DNA of 45,985 nt from Cohaesibacter marisflavi (GTDB taxonomy: Bacteria > Pseudomonadota > Alphaproteobacteria > Rhizobiales > Cohaesibacteraceae). This document shows, in pieces, positions 32,651 to 40,806 of the stretch. The notes under the pieces are model-generated. The model saw nothing but the letters and a program-made list of their open reading frames with translations. It made no database searches and had not been told where the DNA came from. Position numbers and translations under genes: made by a program. Position 1 is the first letter of the stretch. Every line of letters begins with the position of its first letter. Location: assembly GCF_900115225.1 (NCBI RefSeq), contig NZ_FOVR01000019.1, forward strand, positions 1 through 45,985, given 5' to 3'.

Positions 32651-33691
32651 ATGGTTTCACGGAGAGATGCATTCAAGCTTGTTGGAGGGGTAGCAGCTGC
32701 GTCCACGCTCGTAGGCCTGAGCAGCAATGCCAATGCAGGCGACAAAAAATATCGTTTTCGCGCACAAACACACATGAGCGAAAGCTCCCCACAAGGCAAG
32801 ATGTATGGAGACTGGGCAGAGCTTTGCGAAACCTTGTCCGAAGGACGCCTTAAAATCGATTTGCACTTTTCTTCAGCCATCGTAAAGGACTTCGAAACAT
32901 TTGGTGCGGCGTCTTCGGGTATTCTTGACATTGACATGACCGGAGCCAGCTATCAGACTGGCAAGGAGCCTGCATTTCAGTTCATTGGCGACGTCATGGG
33001 GGGATATGAAAACCCGATGCAGCTGCATGCATGGCTGAATTATGGCGGCGGGCGAGAAGTCGTCGATGAGATCTATGCCGATCACGGCATGTATCTCATC
33101 GGCCTTTTCTGCCCTGGTGTTGAATCACTCAGCTCCACCAAGCCGCTGGATGGGATCGCATCCCTCAAGGATTGGAAATTCCGCTCGCCTCCGGGGATGG
33201 AGTCAGAGATTTTTGCCAAACTCGGCGCGGCTCCGGTTGTCATGCCATTTGGCGAGGTCTTCACGGCTATGACCACAGGCGTGGTCGATGGATGTGACGC
33301 TGGCACCGTTACGCTCAACAAGAATCTCGGTGTCTATGACGTTGCCACCAACTTCACCTATCCTGGCTTCCATTCCATGCCTGCCGACCATGTCGCCATC
33401 AATCTGAAGAAATGGAATGCTCTTCCTGATGATCTCAAAGAGGTCATGCAGGTCGTTCAGACCGCGATTGCCTCCAAGCTCTATCAAGAGATCGATACGG
33501 AAGATCACAAGATCGTAACGGAACTCGAAGCCAAAGGCATCAAGGCATCCAACTGGAGCAAGGAAGATCGCATGAAATTCCGCGAAACAGCTCAGGAAGT
33601 CTGGAAAGATTGGTCAAAACGCAGCGAACTCTGCAAAAAGATTTATGATAGCCATATCAGCTTCATGACGAACCTTGGTCTTCTGACCTGA
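32651..33691 (+). CDS. dctP: TRAP transporter substrate-binding protein (DctP type)
   Basis: The 346-residue protein begins MVSRRDAFKLVGGVAAASTL, a twin-arginine signal, so it is probably exported folded. The mature part has the DctP fold (SESSPQGKMYGDWAELCETLSEGRLKIDL, KFRSPPGMESEIFAKLGAAPVVMPFGEVFTAMTTGVVDGCD), with the arginine in KFRSPPG expected to bind the carboxylate. The ATG at 32651 has AAGGAGGAG directly upstream. It is the first gene of the operon with two permease genes, two dehydrogenases and a dehydratase, so the ligand is probably a sugar acid. Confidence 0.9.
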   Translation: MVSRRDAFKLVGGVAAASTLVGLSSNANAGDKKYRFRAQTHMSESSPQGKMYGDWAELCETLSEGRLKIDLHFSSAIVKDFETFGAASSGILDIDMTGASYQTGKEPAFQFIGDVMGGYENPMQLHAWLNYGGGREVVDEIYADHGMYLIGLFCPGVESLSSTKPLDGIASLKDWKFRSPPGMESEIFAKLGAAPVVMPFGEVFTAMTTGVVDGCDAGTVTLNKNLGVYDVATNFTYPGFHSMPADHVAINLKKWNALPDDLKEVMQVVQTAIASKLYQEIDTEDHKIVTELEAKGIKASNWSKEDRMKFRETAQEVWKDWSKRSELCKKIYDSHISFMTNLGLLT

Positions 33692-33711
33692 TATCTCCCT
33701 GCATTCGCAAC

Positions 33712-33743
33712 GATCCCGGCGGTTCTCAAAGATCGCCGGGATC
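33712..33743 (+). promoter_or_regulatory. Intercistronic hairpin between dctP and dctQ
   Basis: GATCCCGGCG (33712-33721) pairs perfectly with CGCCGGGATC (33734-33743). It lies in the 109-base gap after the binding-protein gene. Hairpins at this place often protect the upstream message or reduce read-through, giving more binding protein than permease. No T run follows. Confidence 0.6.
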
Positions 33744-33800
33744 TCTCCGATTGTCACCACTGGTTAGCCACTCGGCTTTCCGGATGCCCGGGAGGATTCC

Positions 33801-34349
33801 TTGTCTACCAAAATTCCAAACATCACCGATAGCGATGAAGAGCACAAGCGACATACCAGACTGACGCTGGAAACAGCTCCGGCCTGGCTCTTTGCGTTTG
33901 TCGTGATTGCGACCACCTATGAAGTCATTGCACGTTATGTGTTCATGGCTCCAACTGTGTGGGCCAACGAGCTTTCGCTCTATGTCTGCGCCATTGGGTA
34001 TGTCTATGCGGGCATCTACTCCATGAAGCATGACCGCCATTTGCGCATCACGATTGCCTATGATCTGGCAGGACCGAAACTGCGCCTGTTCTTCGACATC
34101 GTGCAATTTGTCTCCATCATCATCTTTTGTGCCGCATTGAGCATCTATGGCTTTGATGAAGCATGGGAAGCATTGACCACTTGGGAACGGTACGGAACAG
34201 CCTTTAACGCGCCCATTCCGGCAACCATCAAGCCATTTATCGTGGTTTGTGGTGCGGTGATGGCCTTGTATGCAACCCGCAATTTCATCTTGAAACTAGC
34301 CGCATTCAAAGCCGCCATAACAGCAGGAGGCAAGAATGCTGACGCCTGA
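33801..34349 (+). CDS. dctQ: TRAP transporter small permease (DctQ type)
   Basis: A 182-residue membrane protein with four hydrophobic segments (APAWLFAFVVIATTYEVIARYVF, LSLYVCAIGYVYAGIYSM, LFFDIVQFVSIIIFCAALSIY, PFIVVCGAVMALYATRNFIL). WANELSLYVCAIGYVYAGIYSMKHDRHLRI is the family's typical motif. The start is a TTG at 33801, chosen because GGGAGG lies just upstream and no ATG is suitably placed. It overlaps the large permease gene by 14 bases. Confidence 0.85.
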   Translation: MSTKIPNITDSDEEHKRHTRLTLETAPAWLFAFVVIATTYEVIARYVFMAPTVWANELSLYVCAIGYVYAGIYSMKHDRHLRITIAYDLAGPKLRLFFDIVQFVSIIIFCAALSIYGFDEAWEALTTWERYGTAFNAPIPATIKPFIVVCGAVMALYATRNFILKLAAFKAAITAGGKNADA

Positions 34350-35649
34350 AATCGTATCACTGATCCTTGTTCTGGGATTGGTTGGCCTGATGATCTGCGC
34401 CGTCCCGCTTGGCTTCGCAGCAGGAGCCCTGGCAACCGCCCTCATCTATTTCCAGTTTGGTCCGGGAGCGTTGGGTCTGCCATTGAAGCAGGTTTACGGC
34501 ATGGCGTCGGATTATTCCTTCGCGGCCGTACCGATGTTCATCCTGATGGCCTCTCTGCTTGAACACAGCACGCTCGCCAGAGACATGTATTCGGGATTGC
34601 AGCGCCTGGCGGGTCAAATTACAGGTGGCGTTGCGATCGTGACGCTTCTCATCGCGGTCATTCTGGCAGCCATGAGCGGCATCATCGGAGGAGAGATCGT
34701 TCTGCTTGGCCTCATCGCCCTACCGCAGATGCTTCGCCTCAAATATGATCGCAATCTGGCGATCGGCACCATTCTGGCAGGTGGCTCACTGGGCACCATG
34801 ATCCCGCCCTCCATCGTTCTGATCATATATGGTCTGGTCAGCGGCGTGAGCATCCAGAAGCTCTTCATCGCAACAACAATCCCCGGACTGATGATGGGCA
34901 GCCTCTATTTGAGCTATATTCTCATCCGCTGCTGGAAAAATCCGAAACTGGCACCACCGGTTGGCCCTGAAGATCGGGCAAAAATGTCGGTGAAAGAGGC
35001 GCTGAAGGCACTGGTTCCGCCCATTCTGCTGATTTTTCTGATCATGTACTGCATCTATGGAGGCATCACATCCATCACTGAAGCAGCGGTTATCGGCGTA
35101 ACAGGGGCCCTCATCCTGATCACCATCAGGGGCGAAATGAGCTTCGGCTTGCTCAATGATGGTCTTGTTCAAACCTTGCGCGCATGTGGGGTTCTTCTCT
35201 GGGTAACGTTCGGTGTGAGCGTTCTTGTGAGCGTCTACAACCTGTCTGGCGGTCGCGACTTCATGTCCGATCTCATTCTGGACGCCAACCTGCCCCCTCT
35301 GATGACCATCATCATGATGATGCTGCTGTTTCTTGTGCTTGGTACGATCATGGACTGGATCGGCATTCTCTTGCTGACCATGCCAATCTTCGTGCCAATC
35401 ATTACGCAGCTTGGTTTTGATCCGGTTTGGTTTGGTGTTCTGTTCTGCATGAACATGCAGGTCGCCTTCCTGTCACCGCCCTTTGGGCCTGCAGGCTTTT
35501 ACCTGAAGTCGGTTGCTCCGCCGGATATCTCCCTGATGCATATCTACAACTCCGTGTGGCCGTTCATCCTCTTACAGATCTTTGCAATCACCATGCTGAT
35601 CCTGTTCCCCAATATCGCGCTTTGGCTGCCAGGGGTGCTGATGAACTAA
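34336..35649 (+). CDS. dctM: TRAP transporter large permease (DctM type)
   Basis: The 437-residue membrane protein has about 12 helices and DctM motifs: FAAVPMFILMASLLEHSTLARDMY, LAAMSGIIGGEIVLLGLIALPQML, GTILAGGSLGTMIPPSIVLIIYGLVSGVSIQKLF, GITSITEAAVIGV, LGTIMDWIGILLLTMPIFVPII and a WLPGVL ending. It forms the sodium-driven channel with the small permease. Translation is coupled to dctQ by overlap. It is followed by a hairpin at 35663-35689 and then by the dehydrogenase gene. Confidence 0.92.
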   Translation: MLTPEIVSLILVLGLVGLMICAVPLGFAAGALATALIYFQFGPGALGLPLKQVYGMASDYSFAAVPMFILMASLLEHSTLARDMYSGLQRLAGQITGGVAIVTLLIAVILAAMSGIIGGEIVLLGLIALPQMLRLKYDRNLAIGTILAGGSLGTMIPPSIVLIIYGLVSGVSIQKLFIATTIPGLMMGSLYLSYILIRCWKNPKLAPPVGPEDRAKMSVKEALKALVPPILLIFLIMYCIYGGITSITEAAVIGVTGALILITIRGEMSFGLLNDGLVQTLRACGVLLWVTFGVSVLVSVYNLSGGRDFMSDLILDANLPPLMTIIMMMLLFLVLGTIMDWIGILLLTMPIFVPIITQLGFDPVWFGVLFCMNMQVAFLSPPFGPAGFYLKSVAPPDISLMHIYNSVWPFILLQIFAITMLILFPNIALWLPGVLMN

Positions 35650-35662
35650 AGCAATTGGAATA

Positions 35663-35689
35663 GATCGCTCTTCAAGATCAAGAGCGATC
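35663..35689 (+). terminator. Hairpin between dctM and the dehydrogenase gene
   Basis: GATCGCTCTT (35663-35672) pairs perfectly with AAGAGCGATC (35680-35689) over a 7-base loop, 14 bases after the dctM stop and 40 bases before the next start. Only a short T-containing stretch follows, so it may attenuate rather than fully stop transcription. Confidence 0.55.
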
Positions 35690-35728
35690 TTATCAGAAAA
35701 CACATTCTCCCATGAAAGGACATCTACC

Positions 35729-36763
35729 ATGCATGGTGTCATCATACACGCGCCCAAAGACCTTCGGATCGAACCCGTTGAGGTCAAAGAACCCGGCCCA
35801 CATGACGTGCGCGTCCGGATCGAGTATGGGGGCATTTGCGGCTCGGATCTGCATTATTATCACGATGGTGGTTTTGGAACCGTGCGCATCAAGGAGCCCA
35901 TGGCTCTTGGCCATGAAACGGCAGGGACGATTGACGCCGTCGGATCAGAGGTAACGCATCTCAAAACAGGAATGCGCGTTGCTCTCAATCCCAGCCTGCC
36001 CTGTGGCGAATGCAAGTTCTGCCGCGCAGGTCAACAGACCCATTGCCTCAATATGCATTATTTCGGCAGCGCCATGCGCTTCCCTCATGCACAGGGCATG
36101 TTCCGGCAAATATTGTTGGTCAGCGAAAGTCAGGTCTTCCCTATCCCCGACAGTATGAGCATGTCGGAAGCGGCCACCGCAGAGCCCCTCAGTGTCGCCC
36201 TGCACGCCATTCGTCAGGCCGGATCGCTCGTCGGCCAGAAAGTGCTGATTACGGGCTGCGGTCCGATTGGGGCACTCATTGTCATTGCCGCACGCTATGC
36301 TGGAGCGTCGGAAATCGTTGTGACGGATGTCAGCGACTTCCCCCTTGGCATCGCGCGCAAAGCAGGAGCCAGTGCAACAATCAACGTTGCCAACAATCCT
36401 GAACAGCTCACCGCTTATTCGGCAGATAAGGGCTATTTCGATGTGCTGTTTGAAGCATCGGGAAATCAGTCAGCCTTCCGGTCTGCCGTCGAGACCATTC
36501 GTCCGCACGGGTGCGTCATCCAGCTGGGCCTTGGTGGCGAGATGTCCATCGTCATGAACACGATCGTGTCCAAAGAGCTGCAATTGGTGGGCTCCTTCCG
36601 ATTTGGCGAGGAATTCGGCTATGCAATTGATCTCATGAGTAAAAAGCTGATTGACATTTCACCGATCATCACAACAGCACTGCCTTTCGAAAAAGCAGTG
36701 GAAGCCTTTGATCTTGCGAGTGATCGGGCGCGCGTCATGAAGGTGCAGCTCACTTTTGACTAG
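35729..36763 (+). CDS. Zinc-dependent sugar-acid dehydrogenase (IdnD-like)
   Basis: The 344-residue enzyme is a close relative of the idnD product at 27416, sharing YGGICGSDLHYYHDGGFGTVRIKEPMALGHETAG, the structural-zinc cysteines CGECKFCRAGQQTHC, MHYFGSAMRFPHAQG and VLITGCGPIGALIVIAA. It probably oxidises a secondary hydroxyl (often C5) of an aldonic acid such as L-idonate or L-gulonate. Because a normal idnD is also present and is controlled separately, this copy may have a different substrate. It sits between the TRAP genes and the dehydratase gene, downstream of a hairpin. Confidence 0.85.
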   Translation: MHGVIIHAPKDLRIEPVEVKEPGPHDVRVRIEYGGICGSDLHYYHDGGFGTVRIKEPMALGHETAGTIDAVGSEVTHLKTGMRVALNPSLPCGECKFCRAGQQTHCLNMHYFGSAMRFPHAQGMFRQILLVSESQVFPIPDSMSMSEAATAEPLSVALHAIRQAGSLVGQKVLITGCGPIGALIVIAARYAGASEIVVTDVSDFPLGIARKAGASATINVANNPEQLTAYSADKGYFDVLFEASGNQSAFRSAVETIRPHGCVIQLGLGGEMSIVMNTIVSKELQLVGSFRFGEEFGYAIDLMSKKLIDISPIITTALPFEKAVEAFDLASDRARVMKVQLTFD

Positions 36764-36855
36764 TCCCGGTCACAAGGATGATGCGTCCCTCCCCGCATCA
36801 TCCTCCCTTTTCCAGGCCGTCTTTACGCCCTGCTCTATTTCAAATTGAGGCGAAC

Positions 36856-38064
36856 ATGAAAATCACAGCGATAGAAACGCTCAAAGCGGAAGAATTCTCA
36901 AACGTTCTATGGGTCCGCGTTCATACAGACGCCGGCATCATCGGATTGGGTGAAACCTTCTATGGAGCCGATGCCGTAGCGGCGCATATCCATGATACCC
37001 TTGCCGGGCGCTTGCTGGGTAAGGACCCGCTGCGCATTGAGGCTTTGAATCAGGAGATGCTTAACCTGCCACTGGCCCAGTCTAGCACCGGCGCCGAATA
37101 CAGAGCGGCATCAGCGGTAGACTTCGCGCTATGGGATATTCTGGGTAAGGTCTGCGATCAGCCGGTTCATCAGATGCTGGGGGGCCTTTGCGCGGACCGC
37201 CTTCGGGTTTACAACACCTGTGCCGGTTATCACTATGTTCGGACCCGCAACATCAAGCCGGTGGACACTTGGAACCGGGCAGCCGCTGATGAGGACGAAG
37301 GACCATATGAGGATTTGACCGCCTTCATGAACGATGCAGGCGCGCTTGCCGAAAGCCTGCTCGAGCAGGGCATTTCCACCATGAAAATCTGGCCATTTGA
37401 TCCACCTGCGATTGAAAACAGAGGCCTGTTCATCACCAAGGACCAGTTAAAAACGGCTCTGGATCCATTTGAAAAGATCCGCAAAGCCGTTGGCGACAAG
37501 ATGGATATTCTGGTGGAATTTCATTCTCTTTGGAATCTCCCCACCGCCAAGAATATTGCCAAAGCGCTGGCCCCTTACAATCCGACCTGGTTTGAAGATC
37601 CGATCCGCATGAACTCGCCGCAGGCGTTGGCCGAATATGCCGATGCGACAGACGTCTGGGTCTGCGCCAGTGAAACGCTCGGCTCCCGCTGGCCTTACAA
37701 GGATATGTTCGATCAAGGCGCCACAGATCTGGCCATGGTCGATCTTTGTTGGACAGGCGGCCTGACCGAAGGGCGGAAAATTGCATCTCTGGCAGAGATT
37801 TATCACAAGCCCTTTGCTGCTCATGACTGCACTGGGCCGGTTGCCTTCGCGGCAGCAATTCATGCCTCCTTCAGCCAGCCCAACACACTCATTCAGGAAT
37901 CCGTGCGCGCCTTCTATACCGGATGGTACAAGGAACTGGTCACCGAGGTTCCGCGCATCGAAAATGGCTATGTCTACCCCATGGAAGGCCCCGGGCTCGG
38001 CACGGAATTGCTGCCAGCTGTTTTCGAACGCTCTGATCTGACCGTAAAACGTAGCGAGGTTTAA
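36856..38064 (+). CDS. Enolase-superfamily dehydratase (mandelate racemase / muconate lactonizing type)
   Basis: The 402-residue enzyme has the N-terminal capping domain (MKITAIETLKAEEFSNVLWVRVHTDAGIIGLGETFYGA) and a TIM barrel. Likely metal ligands are the acidic residues in DILVEFHSLWN, TWFEDPIRMN and VCASETLGSR. The barrel base is probably the Lys in TMKIWPFD, and a His lies in AAHDCTGPV. Family members dehydrate sugar acids to 2-keto-3-deoxy acids. I cannot assign the exact acid. The ATG at 36856 begins the family domain. It is followed three bases later by a SDR gene and would supply its substrate or compete for it. No aldolase or kinase for a keto-deoxy acid is in the window. Confidence 0.85.
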   Translation: MKITAIETLKAEEFSNVLWVRVHTDAGIIGLGETFYGADAVAAHIHDTLAGRLLGKDPLRIEALNQEMLNLPLAQSSTGAEYRAASAVDFALWDILGKVCDQPVHQMLGGLCADRLRVYNTCAGYHYVRTRNIKPVDTWNRAAADEDEGPYEDLTAFMNDAGALAESLLEQGISTMKIWPFDPPAIENRGLFITKDQLKTALDPFEKIRKAVGDKMDILVEFHSLWNLPTAKNIAKALAPYNPTWFEDPIRMNSPQALAEYADATDVWVCASETLGSRWPYKDMFDQGATDLAMVDLCWTGGLTEGRKIASLAEIYHKPFAAHDCTGPVAFAAAIHASFSQPNTLIQESVRAFYTGWYKELVTEVPRIENGYVYPMEGPGLGTELLPAVFERSDLTVKRSEV

Positions 38065-38066
38065 TA

Positions 38067-38828
38067 ATGTCCCTTTTTGATCTTACCGGGCGTACCGCTC
38101 TTGTCACAGGGTCTTCCCGAGGCCTTGGACGCGCCATGCTGGAAGGGCTCGCCGAAGCCGGCGCCACAGTCATTGTCAATGGTGTCAACAAGGAACGCGT
38201 GTCTACAACAGCAGCCGAGCTGCGCGCCAAAGGCCATAAGGTGCATGAAGCCGCTTTTGACGTGACCGACGACGCTTCGGTTGTCGCGGCCTTTAACCAG
38301 TTTGATGCTGAAGGGATTGATGTCGATATCCTGATCAACAATGCCGGTATCCAGCTGCGCAAGCCCATGGTGGAAATGAGCACGGACGAGTGGAACAAAG
38401 TCATCGACACCAACCTGACCAGCGCTTTCGTGACCGGTCGGGAAGCAGCCAAGCGCATGATCCCGCGTGGCTATGGCAAGGTGATCAATATCGGCTCGCT
38501 GACCAGTGAAGTGGCACGCGCCACTGTTGCGCCTTACACCGCAGCAAAAGGCGGGATCAAATTGCTGACCCGTTCCATGGCAGCTGAATGGGCCGCCTCT
38601 GGCATTCAGGCTAATGCGATCGGGCCAGGCTACATGATCACCGAAATGAACAAGGCCCTTCTGGAAAATGAGGCCTTTGACAGCTGGGTCAAGGGTAGAA
38701 CCCCCTCAGCACGATGGGGACACCCTAAAGAGCTTGTGGGTACTGCAGTCTACCTTGCCTCTTCTGCTTCGAATTATGTAAACGGTCAGATTATCTATGT
38801 CGACGGCGGCATGTTGGCTGTCCTGTAG
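38067..38828 (+). CDS. Short-chain dehydrogenase, gluconate 5-dehydrogenase-like
   Basis: The 253-residue enzyme is a paralogue of the idnO product. It has TGSSRGLG (14-21), NNAG (91-94) and the catalytic S144, Y157 and K161, with MSLFDLTGRTALVTG at the start and YVDGGMLAVL at the end. It probably interconverts a keto and a hydroxy sugar acid, possibly at C5 of gluconate or of a keto-deoxy acid formed by the preceding dehydratase. It starts three bases after that gene and ends the operon, before a strong hairpin at 38895-38920. Confidence 0.87.
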   Translation: MSLFDLTGRTALVTGSSRGLGRAMLEGLAEAGATVIVNGVNKERVSTTAAELRAKGHKVHEAAFDVTDDASVVAAFNQFDAEGIDVDILINNAGIQLRKPMVEMSTDEWNKVIDTNLTSAFVTGREAAKRMIPRGYGKVINIGSLTSEVARATVAPYTAAKGGIKLLTRSMAAEWAASGIQANAIGPGYMITEMNKALLENEAFDSWVKGRTPSARWGHPKELVGTAVYLASSASNYVNGQIIYVDGGMLAVL

Positions 38829-38894
38829 GCCCGAAGGGCCAAGAGACCGCGCGCTATCGAAGTGGTCCGGATTTCCGTATTCTTAAACCATTGT

Positions 38895-38920
38895 TGCCTG
38901 CCAGAGCTATCTGACAGGCA
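38895..38920 (+). terminator. Terminator of the sugar-acid operon
   Basis: TGCCTGCCAGA (38895-38905) pairs with TCTGACAGGCA (38910-38920) with a single mismatch and a 4-base loop, followed by GTATTGTTTTG. This is a good factor-independent terminator 66 bases after the last gene. The following bases up to 39097 contain no gene that I can see and include the left flank of the IS5 remnant. Confidence 0.75.
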
Positions 38921-39097
38921 GTATTGTTTTGTAAAATGCTATTTTGTCTAAGTATCTCTAACTCGGCTCTGTATATCAACAGAGATTGATTACCTGAAAT
39001 AGTGGGTTTAAATGCGAGAAAACTAGGTCGTAAACTCATAAACGGGCTCACATCCGCCGCTTGATTTGATTCAATGGCCTTCACAAAAGAGGGCTTG

Positions 39098-39566
39098 ATG
39101 AGACGTCGCTTTGATCTGACAGATTTCGAATGGTCAGTCATCTTACCGCTTCTACAGCAAAGGAGTCGAGGCGTGCCGCGCGTGGATGACCGACGGGTTA
39201 TAAATGGTATTCTTTGGCGGTTTCGCACAGTCAGCCCATGGGCCGACATACCGGAAAGGTATGGATCATATACGACCTGCTATAATCGTTTTGTGCGCTG
39301 GTGCCGAGCTGGCGTTTGGGATCACCTGCTTGAAGCGATCTCATCAGCTTTCGATGGTGACATCCAGATGATTGACTCATCATGTGTCCAAGTGCACCAG
39401 CATGGTGCGACCGGTAAAAAGGGGGATCCAATCGAGGCATGGGACGTTCCAGGGGCGGCCTGACGACAAAGATAAATGCTCTTGTCGATGCTGATGGATT
39501 TCCCATCGACCTGCGTCTGTCTGAGGGGCAACATGCTGACTGCCGTTATGCCGAAGATCTGCTGCA
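39098..39566 (+). pseudogene. IS5 family (IS427-type) transposase, 3' truncated
   Basis: The first frame (39098-39463) encodes MRRRFDLTDFEWSVILPLLQ, NGILWRFRTVSPWADIPERYG, TCYNRF and the first catalytic Asp in MIDSSCVQVHQHGATGKKGD. It then goes out of frame. The expected continuation, GMGRSRGGLTTKINALVDAD and RLSEGQHAD, is in the -1 frame. The switch falls at AAAAAGGGGG (39416-39425), the kind of slippery run used by this IS group for programmed frameshifting, so the shift may be natural rather than damage. The second frame ends at about 39566 where IS6 sequence begins. The second Asp and the Glu are missing, so it is dead. Confidence 0.8.
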
Positions 39567-40187
39567 AAGACTAAGAACAGCGTTTACGGATCAATCCGGG
39601 TAGATGAAACCTATATCAAGGTGCGGGGGAAGTGGAAATATCTGTACCGGGCCATCGACAAACACGGCAATCCCGTGGATTTCTTGCTTACAACCAACCG
39701 CGATATTGAGGCAGCAAAACGTTTCTTCAACAAGATGCTCAAGGAAGAGCCGCTCCTGTCGCCGGGCAAGATCGGCACTGATGGCGCCAATACATTCCCG
39801 TCAACGATCAAACAATCGGTCGACAAAGGCCACCTGAAGCCGGACCCTGGGCATTATGTCACCAAGCATTTGCAGCACCGCATAGAAAGCGATCATTTCA
39901 GGGTCAAGAAGAATATGCCAAAGGTTGGTGGTTTCCAATCATTCCACACAGCCAGACGAACCATCGCTGGTTTCGAAGCAATGCTGTGGCTCAAGAAAGG
40001 TTTTGGCTTCGCAGGCCAGTGGACCGTTCGCGAACAGAATGATCTCATTGCTCTCCTCTTCGGACTTCAAAATAGAAAGGAAGAAGCAACTTTCCATTCG
40101 GCAATCAGGTCGACATTTGCAATGTCCCGCAGCCACCTCAATTGGACACCATCCATGAGCGAAAGCAGAAGGCGCCCTCGTGCTTGA
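39567..40187 (+). pseudogene. IS6 family transposase, N-terminally truncated
   Basis: The frame is open from 39567 and encodes the catalytic domain: SIRVDETYIKVRGKWKYLYR (first Asp), DFLLTTNRDIEAAKRFFNKM, KIGTDGANTFPS (second Asp), YVTKHLQHRIESDHFRVKKN (Glu) and WTVREQNDLIALLFGLQNRK. The DDE set is complete, but the N-terminal zinc/helix-turn-helix part is lost at the IS5 junction. The last 40 residues (about 40065-40187) do not look like IS6; they are the antisense of the TetR gene's end. It is a different IS6 subtype from the fragment at 8550, so the two are not halves of one copy. Confidence 0.82.
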
Positions 40188-40666
40188 GGCGCCATGCTGA
40201 TCTCACTTTTTGCTGAGGCAAAGGTATTGATCACCTGTTGTTCTCGCTTGGCGAAATAGTCATGTACGGGGTGATTGGGCTGCAGCGCTTCGGCGCTCAG
40301 CAAAGCATAAAGGCGAACTATTTCGGGTTGTTTGGCGTTTCGTTTGACGATAGCCGCACACACATCTTCAAGCTCGATCTGTGGGATCGCGCTATAGAGA
40401 TCCTCTCGCTTCACCCCCAGTTCATCTGCAAAGGCTTGGCGATCATCTTCGTCGCGTTTTTCGATGATTGCGAGAAGCATATGCTCTTTCGTACCAAAAT
40501 GATGCAGGATTGCCGTATCCGTAATGCCGCACTGCAAAGCAATATCACGAATAGAGATACCCCAATAGCCACGCTGTGAAATCAAGAGGGACGCGACATC
40601 AATAATTTGCAGCTTTCTGTCTTCAGCTTTAAGCCGCTGCCCAGTTCCCTTGCCCAATGAACCCAT
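40067..40666 (-). CDS. TetR family transcriptional regulator, C-terminus altered by an IS6 remnant
   Basis: The 199-residue regulator has a TetR helix-turn-helix (KLQIIDVASLLISQRGYWGISIRDIALQCGITDTAILHHFGTKEHMLLAII) and a helical ligand domain (LYALLSAEALQPNHPVHDYFAKREQQVINTF, DGVQLRWLRDIANVDLIAEW). The final residues KVASSFLF are encoded within IS6-derived sequence, so the original stop is lost and a few residues are replaced. The helix core is intact and it may still work. It is read in the same direction as, and downstream of, the GH3-MFS-TauE genes. The AT-rich near-palindrome TTATATTAATAATATTA just upstream of its start could be its own operator. Confidence 0.8.
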   Translation of the reverse strand: MGSLGKGTGQRLKAEDRKLQIIDVASLLISQRGYWGISIRDIALQCGITDTAILHHFGTKEHMLLAIIEKRDEDDRQAFADELGVKREDLYSAIPQIELEDVCAAIVKRNAKQPEIVRLYALLSAEALQPNHPVHDYFAKREQQVINTFASAKSEISMAPQARGRLLLSLMDGVQLRWLRDIANVDLIAEWKVASSFLF

Positions 40667-40806
40667 GAATTTGCTTGTCCAATTATATTAATAATATTAC
40701 GCATCTTTTGCGTTTCGCGACAAGTCTAGCACTGCAATCCGAATATTGCACCATTGTCACCCTGCCCCGTACGACGATACACAGATGAGCCTGTGTCAGG
40801 GTATTT

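Noticed and set aside
8550-40187. The IS6 fragments at 8550-8945 and 39567-40187 as the two halves of one transposon bracketing the window's core
   Set aside because: Their shared catalytic-domain stretch (DEVVITIGAKKFWLWRAID versus DETYIKVRGKWKYLYRAID) differs, so they are different IS6 types, and no matching terminal repeats were found.
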